Source of the DNA: Gammaproteobacteria bacterium
Lineage (GTDB): Bacteria > Pseudomonadota > Gammaproteobacteria > Steroidobacterales > Steroidobacteraceae
Direction of reading: 5' to 3'
Assembly (NCBI GenBank): GCA_027366635.1
Contig: DAHXNE010000034.1
Coordinates: 1-64,000 of the forward strand
Length of the DNA: 64,000 nucleotides
A model generated the notes under the pieces. The model searched no databases and had not been told where the DNA came from. It saw nothing but the letters and a program-made list of their open reading frames with translations. The translations under genes and the position numbers were made by a program. Below are positions 35,724-43,694 of the stretch, one piece after another. Numbering within the stretch: position 1 is the first letter of the stretch; every line of letters starts with the position of its first letter.

Positions 35724-37451
35724 CTACGCGCCCGGCGCCGGCAGAACATGATCGACCAGAAGCTGCAGCCGGCGCTCGCCCTGGTACTCGTTGATGTCCA
35801 GACGGTACACGAGCCGGCATGCGCCGCTCGGCAGCGCGGCCGCCGGACCCGCAGCGATGAAGTTGAACGCAATCGCGTCGAAGGCGCGGTTGCGCGGCCC
35901 CTGCACCCACATCTTCAAGTGCCGCTCGCCCACCACGCGCGCGGTGCGCACCGTGAACACTCCGTCGAAACACGGCTCCGGAAATGACTGCCCCCAGGGT
36001 CCGGCCGCGCGCAGCGCTTCGGCCGTCTCGAGCGCGATTTCCTCCAGCGCCAGCTCGCCGTCGGTCTCGATCGAATCGCGCAGCGCGCCCTGATCCGGCC
36101 ACGCCGCCACCTCTGCGTCGAACAGTTGGGCGAACTCGTCGAGCCGCTCGCGGGCCAGCGTCAGGCCGGCGGCCATGGCATGCCCGCCGAAGCGTCCGAT
36201 CAGCTGCGGATGGCGCGCATCGAGGTGGGCCAAGACGTCGCGGATGTGCACGCCCGGCACCGAACGGGCCGAGCCGCGCAGGGTGCCATCCGCACCGAGC
36301 GCGAAGGCGATGACCGGCCGGCGCACCCGGTCCTTGACCCGGCTCGCGACCAGGCCCACCACACCCTGATGCCAGCCGGCATCGAAAAGACACACGCCGC
36401 TGCGCTCGCGCGCCCGATCCTCACCGGAATTCAGGCCGCGCACGGCGGCAAGGGCCTCGGCCTGCATGCGCGCCTCGATCTCCCGGCGCTCGCGATTGAG
36501 CGCATCGAGCTGCGCGGCGAGCGGCTCGGCCGCGTCCGCTTCGGCGAGCAGACACTGGATGCCGATCGTCATGTCGTCGAGCCGGCCGGCAGCGTTGAGC
36601 CGCGGCGCGAGCGCAAAGCCGAGGTCCGCGCTGGTTGCGCGCTCGGGGGCTCGGCCGGCGGCGGCCATCAGCGCCAGGATCCCCGGAACGCAGCGCCCGG
36701 CGCGGATGCGCCTGAGCCCCTGGGCCACGAGCACCCGATTGTTGTGATCGAGAGGCACCAGGTCGGCCACCGTGCCCAGCGCCACGAGGTCGAGGAACTC
36801 GGCCGCGCCCGGGGCCCCCGTCGGCGTCAGCCCCGCCTCATCGAGACGGCGTTTCAGTGCCGCCATGACGTAGAACGCCACGCCCACTCCGGCGAGCGAC
36901 CGGCACGCGAAGCGGCTGCCCGGCAGGTTCGGATTGACGATCACGCGGGCGGCGGGCAATTGCTCGCCGGGCAGATGATGATCGGTGATCAACACCTCGA
37001 TGCCGAGCCGGTGGGCTTCGGCCACTCCGGCGACGCTCGCAATGCCGTTGTCGACGGTGACGATCAGGCTCGGAGTCCGCTCGGCCGCGACGCGCACGAT
37101 CTCGGGGGTGAGGCCATAGCCGAACGCGAAACGGTTGGGAACCAGGAAATCCGCCGTGAAACCCCAGGCCCGCAGCGCGCGCACCATCAGCGCGGAGCTG
37201 GTGGCGCCATCGGCGTCGAAATCACCGATCACCAGGATCCGGCCGAGCGCGCGCTGCGCGAGCAGCAGATCGACGGCCGCCTCGATCGACTCCAGGGTAC
37301 CCACCGGCGTCAGCCGCTCGAGCGAGGTATCGAGCTCGGCCGCACGGGTGATGCCCCGCCCGCGATACACCCGACGCAACACCGGGTGCAGGTCGGCACC
37401 GAACGTCTCGCTCATCCGGCCGGCGCGGCGCACCACCCGCAGCGGGCTCAT
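35724..37451 (-). CDS. recJ: Single-stranded-DNA-specific exonuclease RecJ
   Basis: 575 residues from the ATG at 37451, overlapping the rpfE-like stop by 4 bp. The DHH domain has VIGDFDADGATSSALMVRAL and LITDHHLPGEQLPAARVIVN; DHHA1 and the OB domain follow, with FGGHAMAAGLTLARERLDEF. It degrades 5' ends of single strands in RecF-pathway recombination and mismatch repair. Confidence 0.94.
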   Translation of the reverse strand: MSPLRVVRRAGRMSETFGADLHPVLRRVYRGRGITRAAELDTSLERLTPVGTLESIEAAVDLLLAQRALGRILVIGDFDADGATSSALMVRALRAWGFTADFLVPNRFAFGYGLTPEIVRVAAERTPSLIVTVDNGIASVAGVAEAHRLGIEVLITDHHLPGEQLPAARVIVNPNLPGSRFACRSLAGVGVAFYVMAALKRRLDEAGLTPTGAPGAAEFLDLVALGTVADLVPLDHNNRVLVAQGLRRIRAGRCVPGILALMAAAGRAPERATSADLGFALAPRLNAAGRLDDMTIGIQCLLAEADAAEPLAAQLDALNRERREIEARMQAEALAAVRGLNSGEDRARERSGVCLFDAGWHQGVVGLVASRVKDRVRRPVIAFALGADGTLRGSARSVPGVHIRDVLAHLDARHPQLIGRFGGHAMAAGLTLARERLDEFAQLFDAEVAAWPDQGALRDSIETDGELALEEIALETAEALRAAGPWGQSFPEPCFDGVFTVRTARVVGERHLKMWVQGPRNRAFDAIAFNFIAAGPAAALPSGACRLVYRLDINEYQGERRLQLLVDHVLPAPGA

Positions 37452-38443
37452 GCGAGCGCTCCAAGCCCGGCGCGGCGGGACCGCCAACGGCGCAGGCGGT
37501 CGGCGCGCGCCAGCCGCCACAGCCGGTCGTTGGCGAGGAGCGTCAGCCGCTCGATCGACCCGGACCGAAGCGCCTCGAGCCCCGCGGTAATCCAACCTCG
37601 ATCGAGGGCGAGGAGCGCTTCGGCGAGATCCCAACCTGGCTCGCACCGCAGCGCCGCGGCGATCTCCAGCGCCAGCAGCGCCGGTGCTTCGAGTCCGGCA
37701 CGCGCCGGCGGCGCCGATGCGCACGCGCCGCCCGCCAGAGATGCCAGGCCGGCCAGATAGGGATCGGCGCCATAGATAGCTGCCCGTATCCCCGTCTCGC
37801 CCGCCGTCCCCGCGGCCGCCGCCTCGCCCCCACCCCAGATCCACAGCTGCGAGAGCGATGGCTCGCCCCGCCGCGCGCGCGCCTCATTCAGCGGATGCGC
37901 GTGCAGCCACATCTCGATCTCGGCGCCGAGCCGCCGCAGTGCCGCGCCCTCCGCTCCGTGCGGCAGCGCCTCGAGCAATCCGGCCAGCGGCACGCGCGCC
38001 GGGTCACAGGTGCTCGCCCGCAATCCGGACGGCGCGCCGAGCAGAAACTCGCCTGCGAGCGGCTCGAGCGCAAAACCCGAGCCAGCGAACGTTCCATTGA
38101 AATCCGCCGCCAGGCGCGCGAGGGTCTCGGGCGCGAGGCGCAGCCGGCCGCTGCGCTGCAGATGCACTCGGCCGACGCCGGCGATCAGATGCAGCGGGGA
38201 GGCGAACCAGACCGTCTCGCCCGGCACCGGCCGGCCGGCGGCCGCGACGCTCGCTGGCGGCAGCCCCGCGTATTGCGCCAGCCCGAGCCAGCGCGCCGCC
38301 CAGGCGCGCCAGTCGGCCTGCGCTAGGCGCTGATGCGCGAACCGCGCGATATGCTCGAGCGCGGGCAGTGCCGCCGAGGCGCCCGCCGGCTCCGGCGTGC
38401 CGGCGAGATATAAATCGGTGATGACGATGACGAGTTCGCGCAC
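37448..38443 (-). CDS. rpfE: RpfE-like protein
   Basis: 331 residues from a GTG at 38443 (VRELVIVITDLYLAGTPEPA). Composition is rich in Ala, Gly, Leu and Arg. It matches the RpfE-type regulatory protein family of Xanthomonas by its start, the LWIWGGGEAA motif (about 205) and its position before recJ; the family is distantly related to cofactor-independent phosphoglycerate mutases. In Xanthomonas rpfE is part of the pathogenicity-factor cluster but its biochemical role is not settled. No Shine-Dalgarno sequence precedes the GTG, and the start is only 18 bp from the divergent Mth938 start. Confidence 0.72.
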   Translation of the reverse strand: MRELVIVITDLYLAGTPEPAGASAALPALEHIARFAHQRLAQADWRAWAARWLGLAQYAGLPPASVAAAGRPVPGETVWFASPLHLIAGVGRVHLQRSGRLRLAPETLARLAADFNGTFAGSGFALEPLAGEFLLGAPSGLRASTCDPARVPLAGLLEALPHGAEGAALRRLGAEIEMWLHAHPLNEARARRGEPSLSQLWIWGGGEAAAAGTAGETGIRAAIYGADPYLAGLASLAGGACASAPPARAGLEAPALLALEIAAALRCEPGWDLAEALLALDRGWITAGLEALRSGSIERLTLLANDRLWRLARADRLRRWRSRRAGLGALA

Positions 38444-38461
38444 GAGCGGTATGGTAGCGTG

Positions 38462-38833
38462 ATGGACATCACCTTAGAGAGCGGCACGCAGTTCAACACG
38501 ATACGTGCCTATGCGGCCGACGTGCTGCGGATCGGGCAGAGCGAAGTGCGTGCCAGCTGCCTGGTCAGCGCCGAGCGGTTGATCACCCCTTGGGCTGCCG
38601 GACGCTTCGATGCGCTCACCCTGGAGCATCTTGCCGAAATCTTCGCCCTCGAGCCGCAGATCGTGTTGTTGGGCACCGGTTGGCGCCAGCGCTTCGCGCC
38701 CGCGCCGATCCGCACGGCCTTCGCCGAGCGCCGCATCGGACTGGAAGTGATGGAACTCGGTGCCGCCTGCCGTACATTCAACGTCCTGGTCCACGAGGGC
38801 CGCCCGGTCGCCGCGGCGCTGTTCTTCGAATAG
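38462..38833 (+). CDS. Mth938-domain protein (NDUFAF3-like)
   Basis: 123 residues from the ATG at 38462 (a GTG just before it at 38459 is possible). The domain is a single Mth938 fold (DUF498), with LVSAERLITPWAAGRFDALT and ALEPQIVLLGTGWRQRFAPA. Mitochondrial NDUFAF3 of this family helps complex I assembly; the bacterial role is not established. A TATGGT hexamer 6 nt before the ATG would give a leaderless mRNA. Confidence 0.8.
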   Translation: MDITLESGTQFNTIRAYAADVLRIGQSEVRASCLVSAERLITPWAAGRFDALTLEHLAEIFALEPQIVLLGTGWRQRFAPAPIRTAFAERRIGLEVMELGAACRTFNVLVHEGRPVAAALFFE

Positions 38834-38878
38834 CCGGCGGGAACCGCAGGTCCGGCCCGGGTCGCGCTCCGAAACAGA

Positions 38879-39002
38879 CACAGGGGGAGGGGTCTTGACT
38901 CAACGACCCACCGCGCCGACGTCGTCGCGGCACGCGCGATTGTTGTTGCTTTTGCGGATCGCAATATATTGCTTTTATGTAGGCGCCCCCTCCTCCCTGT
39001 GC
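38879..39002. repeat. 124-bp unit bounded by G-rich inverted repeats
   Basis: The left end CACAGGGGGAGGGG (38879-38892) and the right end CCCCCTCCTCCCTGTG (38987-39002) are complementary apart from one or two positions. The interior is AT-richer and contains the perfect 12-bp palindrome GCAATATATTGC (38962-38973). The layout suits a small non-autonomous element (MITE-like) or a long RNA stem. No target duplication was seen. Confidence 0.45.
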
Positions 39003-39198
39003 CCTGGCGATTATGTAAGCACGCGACTTTTGACAAATCAAGGGATTTCACGCCGCCGCTCCGGGGGCCTCAGCGGCGCGCCCAGGTGCCTGACGCCCAT
39101 GGGCTGCGGCGTCCCGTACTGAGCCTCTCCGCCGCAACCCGTTGCTGGACGCCCGCAGGCGATCGGCGCGATGAACGCGGCACTGAGGCGAGCCGCGA

Positions 39199-39413
39199 CA
39201 TGAGCGACCCCGGCGGTTTAAATCACCGCGCAACGGATGTCCGCCGGCCGGCGCGATTTTGCCCAGCGCGTGCCGCGAATCCGTGACACCGCCCGGCTCA
39301 GCCGAGCGAGGCAAGTTCGGCCGCAAAGAAACGCGCACCGGCGCAAGGTGCCAGACACGACGAACACGGTCATGAACGGCGCGCCGACAGCTCAGAGCAG
39401 GACTGTCGGACGC
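39199..39413 (+). repeat. Dispersed intergenic sequence, copy B
   Basis: Aligns with 21215-21488 read on the opposite strand, but without about 85 bp in the middle. Conserved blocks occur in the same order at both ends: GAGCGACCC, GGTTTAAATCA, GGATGTCCGCCGGCC, then GCGAATCCGTG, GCGAGGCAA, CCGCAAAGAA, GCAAGGT and GAGCAGGAC. It lies upstream of the small secreted protein gene in the same orientation. Confidence 0.55.
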
Positions 39414-39535
39414 CTGCCGAGGCCGCGTCCGTCCAGCCGCGAGTGGTAGCCTGGGTACCTCCCGCAAGCTATCCTTAGAGTGGATCGCTGCTGTTGCGGC
39501 GCTTGGTGTGTTGAATGTCCGGGAGAGCGCTGTCC

Positions 39536-39895
39536 ATGGTATCACCGAGCCTGTCCCGTAAAGGGCGACGGCTGGCCGCCGGCATGGCTGCGGCCATCAG
39601 CCTGGCAGTCGCCTCGGCCGTCCGCGCCGCCGGGCCGCCGGCGGCCGTCACGCTCGTCTGCACCAATCCGGCCAGCCACGTAAGCTGGCGGATCCACATT
39701 GATTTTGCCGCCGGCACCGTGGATTCCAAGCCGGCGCGGATCGGCGCGGCGCAGATCTCCTGGCATGACCGGGCGGACGGCCGCCACTACACCCTGCAGC
39801 GCCGGACCGGCGCGCTCACGGTCGTCATCGCATCCAGCACCGGCGGCTACTTCATCCACGATCACTGCGCGGCCGATACGTTGCAGCCCCGCTGA
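39536..39895 (+). CDS. Small secreted hypothetical protein
   Basis: 119 residues from the ATG at 39536 (GGGAGA about 10 nt upstream; an ATG at 39515 lacks a site). A signal peptide (about 1-32, RRLAAGMAAAISLAVASAVR followed by AAG) precedes a mature domain of about 87 residues with a strand-rich pattern: VSWRIHIDFAAGTVDSKPAR, then ISWHDRADGRHYTLQRRTGA. The mature part keeps two cysteines that could form a disulfide. No family is recognised. It is 47 bp upstream of the phosphatase-kinase gene and may be cotranscribed. Confidence 0.55.
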   Translation: MVSPSLSRKGRRLAAGMAAAISLAVASAVRAAGPPAAVTLVCTNPASHVSWRIHIDFAAGTVDSKPARIGAAQISWHDRADGRHYTLQRRTGALTVVIASSTGGYFIHDHCAADTLQPR

Positions 39896-39942
39896 GCCCG
39901 CCGTGCGACCGCACCGCAATCCGTGCGCCAGGAGCGCTCGAG

Positions 39943-41649
39943 ATGCTTGAGCGCACAGCGGGCATCAAGGCGAGCGTCGGCTTCTGCTCCGCCACCGGAC
40001 CGCGCAGCGGCAACGACGATTTTGCCGGGGCCGTGTTCGGGACCGACCTGCCGGAGCCGCGCGGCGATGTCGTCGCCGCCGTCGCCGATGGGATTGGCAG
40101 CGCCAACGGCGGGCGCGTCGCGGCGGAAACCGCGGTTCGCGGCTTCCTCGACGGCATGTGTGAGCTGCCCGAGACCACCGAGGTCCGCCGCTCGGCGGCC
40201 CGTGTGTTGAACGCGCTCAATGCCTGGATGCACTCCCAGGGTCAACGCGACCCGGGCCTCGCGGGCATGGGCTGCACGTTCACGGCGCTGGTTTTGCGCG
40301 GTCGCATCGCCCACATCGTGCACATCGGGGACACGCGCGCCTACCGTCTCTCGGGCAACCGGCTCACCTGTCTCACCACCGACCATGTCCGGGCGAGCGG
40401 CGAGCGGCGCTCGAGCGTGCTGTACCGCGCGCTCGGCGTGGAAGCGCAGGCGCGCCTCGACTACGTCGCTCAGCCGATGGCCCGACACGACCGCTTCCTG
40501 CTGTGCAGCGACGGACTGCACGGCTGGCTGACGGACGAGAGCATCGCCGACATGCTGAGCGATCGCCGGGCGCCTGCCGATACCGCCAGAGCCCTGGTCG
40601 CGGCCGCCCTCGACTCCGGCGGCAGGGACAATTGCACGGCCCTGGTGCTGGACGTTTCCGAGCTGCCGACGGCGATGTCGGCGGACAACGATGCCGCCAT
40701 CATGAAGCTGCCGATCGCCCCACTGCCGATGGGGGGTGAGACGATCGATGGTTTTGTGCTCAAGGCGCTGCTCTCCGAGGGCCGCTACACGCGCCTGTTC
40801 GCTGCCATGGACGAGATCGAAGGCGGCGACGTGGCGCTCAAATTCCCCAAGCCCAGGATCGCCGAAGTGGCGGCCTACAGGCGGGCGTTCGTGCGCGAGG
40901 CGCGCGTGGGAACCCGCGTGGAAAGTCCCTGGCTGGGCCGCATCATCGAGCTGCCGCAGGGACGGCAGAGCTGTCTGTACACGGTCATGCCCCTCTATCA
41001 GGGCGAGCTTCTCGAGAGCCGGATTGCGCGCCGGCCGGCGCTCGGCCTGGAGGAAGGCCGGCATATCGCGATCAAGCTGGCCCGGGCCGCCGCGGCGCTG
41101 CATCGCAGCGGCATCATCCATCGCGACATCAAGCCCGACAACGTGATTCTCGCACCTGATGGCGGGCTGAAACTCATCGATCTGGGCGTCGTGCGGGTGC
41201 CGGGGCTCGAGGACTACCCGGCCGAGGACATCCCCGGTACCCGCGCCTACATGGCGCCCGAGATGCTCGCCGGCGAGCCCGGCAACGAGGCTTGCGACAT
41301 CTACGCACTCGGAGTCACGATGTTTCGCGCCTTCACCGGCGCCTTCCCTTACGGCAACACCGACGCCACCAGCCCACCGAGTCGGTCCCGACCCCTGGAG
41401 TTCTCGGCGCTGCGACCGGATCTGCCGTCCTGGCTGCAGGACACGCTGGCACGCGCACTGGCGGTCGATCCGACCCAACGCTTGCGCACCATGAGCGAAT
41501 TCGCGTTCGAGATGGAGTCGGGCCCGGCACGTGCGCCGATCACCAGCCGCCGGCCCCGGACCCTCTACGAGCGTGCGCCGCTTCTTTTCTGGAAGTGCCT
41601 GGCGGCTCTGCTGGCGTTGGCGCTCATTCTTTCGCTGCTGTGGCGTTGA
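39943..41649 (+). CDS. PP2C phosphatase-Ser/Thr kinase fusion protein
   Basis: 568 residues; AGGAG lies 8 nt before the ATG. Residues about 1-240 are a PP2C phosphatase: NDDFAGAV, VVAAVADGIGSANGGRVAAE, HIGDTRAYRLSG, LLCSDGLHGW and GGRDNCTALVLDV hold the metal-binding aspartates. Residues about 260-520 are a Hanks-type kinase: Lys in DVALKFPKP (about 300), HRDIKPDNVILAPDGG (about 394), DLG in place of DFG (about 412) and GTRAYMAPEMLAGE. A C-terminal membrane helix (about 548-567) anchors it. Related bifunctional proteins occur with nitrate/nitrite uptake genes in proteobacteria. Here the neighbour is the ammonium transporter gene, which is convergent. Confidence 0.88.
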   Translation: MLERTAGIKASVGFCSATGPRSGNDDFAGAVFGTDLPEPRGDVVAAVADGIGSANGGRVAAETAVRGFLDGMCELPETTEVRRSAARVLNALNAWMHSQGQRDPGLAGMGCTFTALVLRGRIAHIVHIGDTRAYRLSGNRLTCLTTDHVRASGERRSSVLYRALGVEAQARLDYVAQPMARHDRFLLCSDGLHGWLTDESIADMLSDRRAPADTARALVAAALDSGGRDNCTALVLDVSELPTAMSADNDAAIMKLPIAPLPMGGETIDGFVLKALLSEGRYTRLFAAMDEIEGGDVALKFPKPRIAEVAAYRRAFVREARVGTRVESPWLGRIIELPQGRQSCLYTVMPLYQGELLESRIARRPALGLEEGRHIAIKLARAAAALHRSGIIHRDIKPDNVILAPDGGLKLIDLGVVRVPGLEDYPAEDIPGTRAYMAPEMLAGEPGNEACDIYALGVTMFRAFTGAFPYGNTDATSPPSRSRPLEFSALRPDLPSWLQDTLARALAVDPTQRLRTMSEFAFEMESGPARAPITSRRPRTLYERAPLLFWKCLAALLALALILSLLWR

Positions 41650-41711
41650 GCGATTCCCGACCGAGCCGGCGTCCTGGCGCGATCCGCGCCCGCTCCGAAG
41701 CCGGGCGGACC

Positions 41712-41787
41712 CTCGCCGGTGGTGAGGAGCCAGCCGGGGCAACGCCGCGATCGCGGTCGTTGTCGACTGCTCCCAACCACCGGCGAG
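41712..41787. terminator. Long inverted repeat between convergent genes
   Basis: CTCGCCGGTGGT (41712-41723) and ACCACCGGCGAG (41776-41787) are perfect complements; inside them GGAGC and GCTCC extend the stem. The loop holds another perfect palindrome, CCGCGATCGCGG. It lies between the stop codons of the kinase and amt genes and may end transcripts from both sides. There is no T-run. Confidence 0.45.
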
Positions 41788-41801
41788 CGCCGCGGGGTAC
41801 C

Positions 41802-43121
41802 TTACTCGCCCTCCGCTCCGATCGCGTAGGCCGTCTCTCCATGTACCGCATCGTCGCCCACTTTCAACTGTGCGTCATCCATGCGCAGCGGGACGAAGAA
41901 GGAGATGACCTTGAGGATAATGTAGGTCGCAATGATGTTGTACACGATAATGAAGGCCGCGCCGTAGATCTGCAGCACGAACTGGTGGAAATTCCCGTAC
42001 GCCCAGCCGGTGATGCTGACCCCGGGCGCATCCTTGCCGGTGCCGATGTACTCGAGCATTCTGGGGTCAGCCAGGATGCCGGTGAGGAGCCCGCCCATGA
42101 GACCGGCGCAACCGTGCGTGGAGAAGACACTCAGCGTATCGTCCACCTTGCTCAGCAGCTTGGTCTTCTGCAGCTTATTCATCGCGAACCACGGAATGAT
42201 GCCCGCGCACACGCCGATGATGATCGCGCCCCAACCGTCGACGTAGCCGGCGGCGGGAGTAATCGCCACCAGACCGGCGATCATGCCATTCACCGCCCCG
42301 AGGACCGACGGCTTGCCGTAGGCGATTTTGTCCATGAGCGTCCAGACGATCAGGCCCACTGCCGTGGCGACATTGGTGTTCAACACCGCCGCGGCCGCAT
42401 CCGCATTGGCGAAGTACGGGTCGCCGCCGTTGAAGCCGTTCCATCCCAGCCAGAGGATCCCGGCGCCGACCAAGGTGATGAGCAAGCTATTGGGAGGAAA
42501 GTGCTCCCGGTCCTGTTGCAGCCGCGGACCGACCATCGCCGCGGCGACGAAGCCCGAGACGCCCGCCGCCAGGTGGATCACATAGCCGCCGGAGAAGTCC
42601 GCCACGCCCATGCTGGCGAGCCACCCGCCGCCCCACAGGCTGTAGGCGCCCACCGTGTACACCAGAGTCATCCATACCGGGCAGAAGATCGCCCACGCCT
42701 TGAAGCTCATCCGGCCGAGCACCGAGCCGGCGAGGATGATGAGGGTGATGGCGGCGAACACGAACTGGAAGAACACCAGCGTCGCCATGGGGAAGGCGAG
42801 CGGCGGCATGCCCGAGGCGGCGGCTGGAACGCTCGCCTGACTGGTCATGAACAGAGCCGACGTTGCCAGCATCGGTTTGCCAAGGAACGAGAACCACTCT
42901 GGCCCGAACGACATGTTGTAGTCGAAGAGGACCCACACGACCAGCACCGACGCGAAGGCATAGAGCGTCATGAAGGCCGAATTGATCGCCCATTTCTTCT
43001 TGACGATGCCGCCGTAAAGCACCATCAGGCCAGGGATGCTTTGCAGGCCGACGAAGGTTGCCGCGGCCAACTGCCAGGCATTGTCGCCGGTGTCTAACCA
43101 CTTAGGTGACGGGACTAACAT
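41802..43121 (-). CDS. amtB: Ammonium transporter (Amt/MEP/Rh family)
   Basis: 439 residues with about 11 membrane helices. It starts LDTGDNAWQLAAATFVGLQS then IPGLMVLYGGIVKKKWAINS. The pore histidines are in YVIHLAAGVSGFVAA and FSTHGCAGLMGG. The gate region WAIFCPVWMTLVYTVGAYSL then WGGGWLASMGVADFSGG is typical. A cytosolic C-terminal tail, the usual GlnK-binding part, is present. It has no adjacent glnK. A sigma-54 promoter and an NtrC-like site lie upstream, pointing to induction by nitrogen limitation. Confidence 0.93.
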   Translation of the reverse strand: MLVPSPKWLDTGDNAWQLAAATFVGLQSIPGLMVLYGGIVKKKWAINSAFMTLYAFASVLVVWVLFDYNMSFGPEWFSFLGKPMLATSALFMTSQASVPAAASGMPPLAFPMATLVFFQFVFAAITLIILAGSVLGRMSFKAWAIFCPVWMTLVYTVGAYSLWGGGWLASMGVADFSGGYVIHLAAGVSGFVAAAMVGPRLQQDREHFPPNSLLITLVGAGILWLGWNGFNGGDPYFANADAAAAVLNTNVATAVGLIVWTLMDKIAYGKPSVLGAVNGMIAGLVAITPAAGYVDGWGAIIIGVCAGIIPWFAMNKLQKTKLLSKVDDTLSVFSTHGCAGLMGGLLTGILADPRMLEYIGTGKDAPGVSITGWAYGNFHQFVLQIYGAAFIIVYNIIATYIILKVISFFVPLRMDDAQLKVGDDAVHGETAYAIGAEGE

Positions 43122-43189
43122 CTAGCTCCCCTTGAAGGTTGTTGTTACTGAGCAGTAATCGAAATCGCACCAAGCAGTGCAATCCGCCT

Positions 43190-43204
43190 GCAACCCGCAT
43201 GCCA
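43190..43204 (-). promoter_or_regulatory. Sigma-54 promoter of amt
   Basis: On the minus strand TGGCATGCGGGTTGC has GG at -24 and GC at -12 with the exact spacing of the TGGCACG-N4-TTGC consensus. The transcript would start near 43178, giving a leader of about 57 nt before the amt ATG. Confidence 0.75.
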
Positions 43205-43275
43205 CGCATAACTGCTTGATTGGATGGGCCGGCGCGCCGGCCGCGCACCATCTCGGAACGTGCCACCCGCCGCGC

Positions 43276-43292
43276 CGCACCCGGCTGGTGCA
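43276..43292 (-). promoter_or_regulatory. NtrC-like enhancer site upstream of amt
   Basis: On the minus strand TGCACCAGCCGGGTGCG matches the NtrC pattern TGCAC-N7-GTGCA except at the last base. Its centre is about 105 bp before the predicted start, a usual distance for NtrC enhancers. A second GCAC-N6-GTGC near 43166-43183 is one base too short and overlaps the start site. Confidence 0.55.
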
Positions 43293-43694
43293 ATCCGGTG
43301 GTGTAACTCGGCTGATCACCCGTGCGCCGCCGTTCAATGCCGAGTGGACGATGCGATCTGGGGTGGCCCAGTTCCCCGGCCGCTCCCCCGTGCCGCTTGT
43401 TCGCCGCGAAGCGACCGAGCCGGGATCCGGCCCGCCCAGAGCCCGCCACCGGATACCGGCTCCAACCCCCACGAGGGGTAACACCAACGCCGTCACGTGC
43501 GCACGGCGCTCGCCGCGTGGAGTCCGTACGTCATTTGCATCGGGCGATTACCCGGTATAGCCTACGCTGCCTATTACACCAACGTCGTTGCCCGGGTCGC
43601 CTCCCGCAGCGATCGCCGCGGGAGGGGGGGCCGCCGCATGCGCTCCCGTTTCCCTCGTCCCGACTCGTGAATCCCTGTGGAGGCTTGCCGCACC

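Larger units (their letters stand above)
38834..39535. other. 700-bp non-coding region with an inverted-repeat unit and a dispersed repeat
   Basis: No gene is supported. It contains an inverted-repeat-bounded unit at 38879-39002 and a copy of the lepA-lepB intergenic sequence at 39199-39413. Short frames exist on both strands, but indels between the two repeat copies show the sequence is not kept as protein. Confidence 0.5.
43122..43694. other. Intergenic control region of amt and the propeller gene
   Basis: About 570 bp without a supported gene. It contains the sigma-54 promoter and NtrC-like site of amt (minus strand) and a perfect 16-bp palindrome GGCCGGCGCGCCGGCC (43227-43242) between them. 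The propeller gene's own promoter should be at about 43500-43680; none was clear. Confidence 0.5.

Noticed and set aside
39862-41742. 626-codon minus-strand frame opposite the kinase fusion
   Set aside because: The plus strand encodes complete PP2C and kinase motifs; the antisense has none.
43166-43183. Second NtrC-like dyad near the amt start
   Set aside because: Spacing is one base short (GCAC-N6-GTGC) and it overlaps the predicted transcript start, so it is not counted as an enhancer.
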